Assembly: GCA_023079485.1 (NCBI GenBank)
Contig: CM041084.1
Coordinates: forward strand, 21,914,609 to 21,978,608
DNA from: Archilochus colubris
Lineage: Eukaryota > Chordata > Aves > Apodiformes > Trochilidae
DNA length: 64,000 bases
Direction of reading: 5' to 3'
This document shows, one piece after another, positions 57,920 through 64,000 of the stretch. The notes under the pieces are model-generated. The model saw only the letters and a list, made by a program, of their open reading frames with translations, did not search any database and was not told the DNA's origin. Both the position numbers and the translations under genes were made by a program. The number at the start of each line of letters is the position of its first letter. Position 1 is the first letter of the stretch.

Positions 57920-60900
57920 CAGTTGCACATCTATAGTTTTGTTAGCTAAAAGAAGAAAAGAACCCATGCACTTCATTCCCCAGAGGTGTCTTGGGAACTT
58001 CTTTATTCATTAGCAGTAGCAAGGGCAGTAAACATTTATTTGATATAGCTATGTAAGTAAGAAAGCAGTAGCATAAAGAAACTACTCTTAGGATGGTTTA
58101 CTGCTAGAGTTTGGGAGGAAACTATGTGGGTAAGCATGTTCACATATGTCAGGAGCTGCAATATAATATAGCCAATTAATGTCTAGGGGAAATCTTCACT
58201 TACTTGAATGGATCAGGCACAATGAAATCAGCCATAGGATCAGAAAACTGACTTTATGCTCATCAGAGCAGCTACCAGTATGTTGGTTTAGCAATTAATC
58301 TCAACATAGATCTCATCAGTACAGAAATAAAGACCTATAAATTACTCATCCAGCTTCGATATAACCAGCCATTCCCAGAAATTTATTCTCTTTCTTTATC
58401 AATAGTTTCATATAGAAAAGGACCACAGAAATGCAAATATATGGGCAAGAGTGTGTAGATGTGTTTTGCACTTATCTCGTGTGTTATTCTAATGTTGGTA
58501 TAAATCAAACAGCTAACTCAGACCAGTAGTCTGTGCCTTTCCTATGCTTAATAAGATATTTTTACAAGACATTAGATCACACAGAAACAATTTTGAGATC
58601 TCTCGTGGTCCAATCAGTTTGTTGTCCCATGGCCAAATCCTGCAAGATGTTAACCAAACCTCCAGCTGTTTGAGACAAATTTTACTCACTGAATTGGGAT
58701 TTATCCTCCAAGAAATCATCCCCTTCTTAGGAGTAATCTGAGGTTCGTCTTTTTTTGGAAGGGACAACTTTCTTCAGGAATACCTTTCCCTTCATGCATT
58801 GAAGATTTTGGCCCAAGATCTGCAGCTGAGTGTATTCTTTCATACAATCAAAAATGGCACCATGGCCTGAAGGCAATTTACTTTGCATCTTGTCCTCCTT
58901 AGAATGTCTTCCCTGGGAACCACAGAAGAGATTAAAACTTGAGAAAACTCCTGTCTGAAGAGATCTCCTTACATTCCAGTGCACTATCAGAGATCCTCAG
59001 ATACCTTCTGTCAGCAGCCATATAAAATCTTCAGACTGTATAAAAGAATATAATTTTTGTGTTTTCTCAGGGGAGGAGTAAAGCAAAAGATTATGTAAGT
59101 GTAGATATGTTATGTTCAATTGCAAATTACATGGAGGGGTGGTGGTAGACTAATAAAACATTGTTCTAACACTAATTTGCCAAACCATAACCAATGAATG
59201 CTAAACATGAATTTTTAAATTGAGTGGATATAGACTTCATCTGTTGTCTCAGTCTTTTATACTAAATGAGGCAGATATTTTGATACTGAACAGGCTCCAT
59301 TAGAGAGACATCACTGATGAGAGTCTGAAGCCTTGTGGAATTATAACACTCCCTAAACACAACACTGGACGTCTGGAAGGAAAAAAGGAAAGAACAGGAA
59401 AACAAGCAAACAAAAATTTTCTAGATCCCAGAAGAAGTTGAATGATCACAGGGAGAATGAGGTGTGCTTTCAGAATAACATGCTATTTTGACAATAATTT
59501 TCTTAAATAACTGGGAGGTAAGTCACTACGGAGCACAAGTAAGAATTATTCTTACATGAATTAAATTATGTTAATTAAAAATACATGTTACTACACATGA
59601 TGTCCTGGTAACTCTATGCAAATGATACTAGGGAAATTCTCTGTAAGATTGGAAAAAAGAAGACTGTGACCTCAGGGCAACCTACATTGGAGGGTTACAG
59701 GCATCCTCGTGCAAAAAGACTGCTGTGCCTTAGATGCTCCTAACCTTAGACACCTGCCTCACCTCGGTCAGAAGCTCATTGCTGACCCCAGGGACAGGCA
59801 GCAGAGGGATCTACAGCTGTGTTCATTCATTCACTTACATTTTCTCTGCTAGGCTTTTGTGCCAATATGGGAAATGATGAATAGGGAAGCTGCAAAGACA
59901 GAGACACTTTGTTTTAGCTGAGTCTGCTGGAGTAGCATTATTTTGTGCAGAGGGATGAGGTGAAGAGCTGCAGGGGATAAAGTGTTAACAAACCTTGCAT
60001 ACATTGACAAGGTTCCCTCTGTCACCACCCATCCTCCCCTCCTTGCTTACAGGCCTGGTAAATAACTGTGCTCCCCATGAGTAACCAGAACTGTTACTCA
60101 TTTTAATGACAAAAGTTCTATCACCTTCTAATAAAAGTATACCTGGATCTGCAGCTATGAGCAAATCTTAGCAGCAGCTCACTGATGGCTAATGCCAGTA
60201 AAAATATAGTAACCATTCTTCTGGTGATTCAATGTTTTGCATCCCTTTAAATTCCTGCTGCAAGTATGTCTGTATCCTGTTCCCACAGGGAACAGGAGAG
60301 AAATAACACAGGAATTACAGGTATTCACCTGGAAAAAGATGCAGCACTCAAATGAAATAGATACCACTTGGGATTGGAAGGGGAAAGAGCAGAGAGTGAA
60401 AGTGCAGGCAGCATCAAACAGCAGTTGTTCTCTTAGTCTTGAAAGTACAGATTGGTGACTAAATATGCAGAATGAGGAAAAAAAAAATCCGAGAGGGCTA
60501 ATAGGCTCTGGACAGAACACTTACAGTTCTGCCCCTCTTTTTTCAAACTGAGAACTACCTACAGAAAATTGAATTCACTTGTATTTACAATGTCCAAAAT
60601 ATAAATTCTTGTTTAGATTACAAAAGAAAGTAATGCAAAAGAATGACTACTCCCACCATCAACCCCACATTATCTAGGCTATGACTGTTACTTTGCCTGC
60701 CTAGGAAAATGTTAGCCTGTCATTGAAGACTGACAAAACAAATACTAGATGTGAACTAATTAAAAAAAAAATTATGCAGGTTAACAGATTTCTCAAATTT
60801 AGGGTCAAGAAGAGATTTTCTCCAAGTGAAGACTGACATGTTTCTTGAATACTGTTAACCCTCCCTGCAGTGCAGGTAGTGAATAAACCACTACAATTCT

Positions 60901-61403
60901 TGCCACTTCAAGGCTTTGAACCCATGTATTGCATTCCCATTACATCCTTTTAGCCTTCTACTACTGCTTCAACTAATCCAAGGTTGAACAAATGAATGGA
61001 TAAAGTCTATATGCAGGGCCTGTCTATAGAGCTGTGCCATTTCCTGTTTTACATATCCCTCTGGGTGTATCTGAAAGTAGAAATCCAACAAATGTGGGGC
61101 AATCAGTCCCGTCAATCACTAGGAAATCATTTAAAAAAAAATAAATTATACTTTAATAGTAAATATTGTTTAGCTGGGATAGGCCTTAGTCTCTCTGCCT
61201 CCCTCAGTTTTCTGTCAGAAAAAAGTTTTGTAGAAGACATTTGACCAACCAGTCTCTAGACTGACACTTTCATCAGTGAGAACTCTTGTTTCTCTGAGGT
61301 TTTCACATTTCATTTCTGCTACTGAGATATAAAAAGACTCAGGTCTTATTTCACACATAAAGAATAGTTTTATACCATAGCCAGTTAACCCTGCTTGTAA
61401 TAG

Positions 61404-61426
61404 GCTTAAAGTTATCAACTTTAAGC
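61404..61426. repeat. Inverted repeat, 10-bp arms, 3-nt loop
   Basis: GCTTAAAGTT, ATC, AACTTTAAGC. The arms are perfect; no adjacent U run or other terminator feature applies in this genome context. Confidence 0.9.
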
Positions 61427-61978
61427 TAAATAGTGCCATTTGGCACACATTGGTTGGAAAGACTGAAGGCATTGTCATGCCCTCCTTCCTCACAAAGCAG
61501 CAACCATTCAGAAAAGCTCCAGGAGTGCCTCTGACAGCTGAAAAACATGTTGATCTCACCAAACTACTGCCTTTCACTGGCATTTTTTTGCAAGACTTTT
61601 TGTATATTCTGCCTTGGGTAAATTATTAAACAGATTTTTCCCTTCCAGAACAAGTGATACTTGAGGAGCCAAAGACACTCACGTAGGACACTGAAGCCTC
61701 AAGCCCACCTACAGCAGCACAAGCAATAGCTCAAACTAAGCTCACCTACATCTCAGCAGTCCCTTAACCATCACAGCATTGATCATTCCTAGGAAGGTTA
61801 TATTTTTGTCCTGGTTTGAGAGGACCAGTATAGAAAAAAACCTACCTGGGACACCACCATCATCTGCCAGCCTATTGTTGTGGGAGTTACATTCGAGAGC
61901 AGCTGAGCCAGTGGGGAGGAGAGGATGGGTCAGATGACTCGAATGGACCAACCATAGTATTCCTTCGCACTGTGCTCA

Positions 61979-61989
61979 GTATAAAATGG
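61979..61989 (+). promoter_or_regulatory. TATA box of LTR
   Basis: GTATAAAATGG about 172 bp into the LTR, at the same relative place as in the copy at 15778. Inferred ancestral U3 promoter. Confidence 0.6.
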
Positions 61990-62282
61990 CTCCCAGGAGA
62001 GTCTTGTAGGACCCTTTTTGGATGGTGTTCTAGGTGGTGTTGGGTCTGTTTGCTGCTGTTCCTTTCCTCACCGGAGAAAAGCATCACTCACCAAAGAGGT
62101 TGCATTCTGCCTTCCCAACTAGGACCAGCTTAGTTGTTCTGGGGCTGTCCTGAAGTTGTTCTTGACTGTCACTGGGACCCTGGACTTGGACAATCCCATC
62201 TGCTGCTGAGTCTAGTTTGAGACTTTTCTGGTTGTGAAGTAATTTCTAATTGAGGAAGGTAAGTTCCATACTTACATATTTT

Positions 62283-62359
62283 ATATATATATTTATAATT
62301 CACTACTACTTCTACTTTCTACTTTTCTACTTATAATTCACTACTACTACTACTACTTT
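62283..62359 (+). repeat. TA-rich and (CTA)n repeat with 38-bp duplication, inside LTR
   Basis: (TA)n at 62283-62292, then two copies of an 'ataattcactactact' unit 38 bp apart separated by a CTTCTACTTT-type stretch, then five or six CTA units. The LTR at 15778 has only one unit here. Confidence 0.9.
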
Positions 62360-62430
62360 CATTGAACCTATGCTAGTTTTTTTTTTCTTCCAACCTTAAG
62401 TTCTCCCTCCCTTATTTCCTTCTACTGTGC

Positions 62431-64000
62431 ACTCATTACATTATCCAGCAAACTGATCAAATTTTTGTGGTTCTGTACCACATTGGAACAGAAACAGACA
62501 ACAAAACCTCAACACTTTGTGGCAAATGGTAGATAGGGATGATTCATAACATTGCAGCTCACAGCTGCCCATCCAACCCCACTGTGAACAGATGAGGCCA
62601 CCATTCAGTCACATGTATGATGCCTTCCAAGCTAGAACAGAGTCATGTGCAGTTTGTTGTAAAAGGCACTACGACAGGGAGCCAACACTGTGGGGGCAGA
62701 TGTTTCCAAAACAGGCAGAGCTGCTCTATACTGCTGCCTCTACAACTGGCTTGGGCTTTGAGTTGGCAAACTGGGACATTTAATTCTGGTTCAATCCTTT
62801 CTTTCTTTAGTCATAGACCTGATTTCTAAAGAGTTTCTTCTTTTTATCCTTTCCTTGTAAATCAGGTTCAATACATGGAACTCCAATTTTTTGCCTACTT
62901 TCACCAAAAAGCTGAATGTTGCAGAGGTGGCCACAAAATTGGCCAAGAACTTCTGAGCAGGCTCTTTAACACTAACATATTAATTATAACACTGGGAAAA
63001 ACATCCATAAGAGGAAGATCTCCCATCATTATGAGGTAAAAGAGGAACATTTTTTTATGTCATTCTCAGTTCCAGTTAGGAAAATTAAATTCCCAGTATT
63101 AATTTTGTCCACAGCATGCCAGCATAGTTACATATGAATAAGTGTGTATATGCACACAACAGACACAAAGATACACCATTGAGTTATTTATGTGTGCATG
63201 TATATGCATGTTGCTGTATATATAAAAATGCATTTTATACTTATGTGAACACATACAACATTATATGTGTGCTTCTACTGCACCTGTTAAGGATGGATCT
63301 ATTTCTCTCTGGTCACCAACTTCAGAAAAAGCTGTAGAGTTGTGTGCTTAGTTCCCTGATATATGCATAGATTCTGTACCTGGTGACAGAATGGGCCAGT
63401 CCTTCACATCCTAAATGGCTTTTGTGGTGGGGATTCTACATCCAGTGACTGCCAAGAACTGTTAGAGAGGGCATGAAATCCATGCTGCACCTGACAGCAC
63501 AGCAGTCTCCAGATAGCTGCAATTGCAATCGATAGCTAACAAATGGCCATTCCACCTATGGTATAATGAGCCCTGTCTGAGCCTGCTTTTCCCCAGAGAG
63601 ATGTAGGCATTAATTCTAACACCATTAGTTCCTTTAGCTGGTTGTAATGACAGTTAAAACGTGTAATAACATTTAAAACACAGACTGTAATTTCTTTTTC
63701 TCTGTTTAGAATTTGTACTTGGCCCGCAAATGACTTAATGAACCAGTTTTGGAGTTTTTTCTAATTACCAGCTGTCCCTGGAGAATTTTTTTGTTGTTTG
63801 ATTATGTTATAAAAAAAATCACTAGAGTAGTACCTATTTTGTCTGTTCTCAGAAATATTCTTACTTCTAGTTAAGAGACTGCACCTTGCACTAGGTACTA
63901 ATGCAGGATTCTGGACAGACTCATGGTCACTCTGACCAGGCTTCTCATAAGCAGCCTCTGAAGCTCTGTCAGAGTGGGGATGGGTCAGTTTACTAAGCTG
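62431..64000. other. Intergenic, nothing recognised
   Basis: AT-rich. A purine-pyrimidine alternating stretch with TGTGTGCATGTATATGCATG-like character lies at 63190-63225, and short frames of up to 70 codons are present. No repeat family or exon was recognised up to the window end. Confidence 0.4.
63189..63225 (+). repeat. Alternating purine-pyrimidine (TG/TA/CA) stretch
   Basis: TATGTGTGCATGTATATGCATG followed by TATATATA. Mostly alternating purine and pyrimidine, a pattern that can favour Z-DNA or slippage. Confidence 0.7.

Larger units (their letters stand above)
55149..61806. other. Intergenic, about 6.6 kb without recognised genes
   Basis: AT-rich unique-looking DNA. It contains an A/C-rich tract (55440-55478), a double palindrome (56641-56663), a TTTA/TCTA-type microsatellite (57881-57919) and an inverted repeat (61404-61426). 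The longest frames (60179-60520 minus, 113 codons; 61215-61583 minus, 122 codons) have no recognised domain. Confidence 0.42.
61807..62430 (+). mobile_element. Solo LTR of avian endogenous retrovirus type, second copy
   Basis: Starts TGTCCTGGTTTGAGAGGACC and aligns with the LTR at 15778-16400 for about 550 bp. A TATA box (GTATAAAATGG) lies at about 61979-61989, and the downstream block 'ctcctttcctcac...gagaa' is shared. The alignment fades at about 62426 near 'ttatttcctt', so the 3' end of the LTR is either lost or diverged and I set the end there. Near its 3' side this copy has an insertion: an 'ataattcactactact' unit is present twice, at 62295 and 62333, 38 bp apart, with (CTA)n expansion. 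No internal proviral sequence is seen. Confidence 0.75.

Overview
This window looks like ordinary nuclear DNA from a bird, and it appears to be a gene desert. It is AT-rich, and no reading frame resembles a cellular protein-coding exon. The recognisable content is transposon debris of avian type. There are CR1 LINE 3' ends with the (ATTCTATG)n octamer tail, solo LTRs (two of them starting TGTCCTGGTT, as many bird endogenous retrovirus LTRs do), and a few very old amniote repeats. The two youngest CR1 copies hint at a lineage with recent CR1 activity, such as woodpeckers and relatives, but this is only a guess. No rRNA, tRNA, CRISPR array, operon or bacterial signal was seen.

Layout, left to right. 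From 1 to 8 kb: two short CR1 tails (321-493, 1900-2023), a 217-bp solo LTR on the minus strand with TG...CA ends and a perfect 6-bp target duplication (2570-2786), and a minus-strand CR1 with two internal deletions (7060-7835). From 8 to 25 kb: a longer plus-strand member of the same LTR family (13449-13765), an older CR1 tail (15336-15606), a TGTCCTGGTT solo LTR (15778 to about 16400), and two young same-strand CR1 copies 2.56 kb apart (21938-22493 and 24395-25057).

From 25 to 45 kb: about 20 kb with almost no recognisable interspersed repeat. It holds only simple repeats, a 13-bp triplication, a few perfect inverted repeats and a possible conserved non-coding block (about 35.1-35.85 kb). 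From 45 to 46.3 kb: an ancient CR1/L3-like LINE relic lies between two diverged copies of an unrecognised sequence of about 260 bp. From 46 to 64 kb: a small GC-rich pocket with a canonical G-quadruplex motif (52.33 kb), an eroded CR1 (53530-54285), a possible ancient SINE relic (55051-55148), and a second TGTCCTGGTT LTR with an internal 38-bp duplication (61807 to about 62430).

No genes work together here. The most informative signals are within the repeats: a 241-bp tract with no differences inside otherwise diverged CR1 neighbours, the short LTR family with 6-bp target duplications, and the 45-46 kb duplicated relic. No undescribed functional system could be demonstrated from sequence alone.
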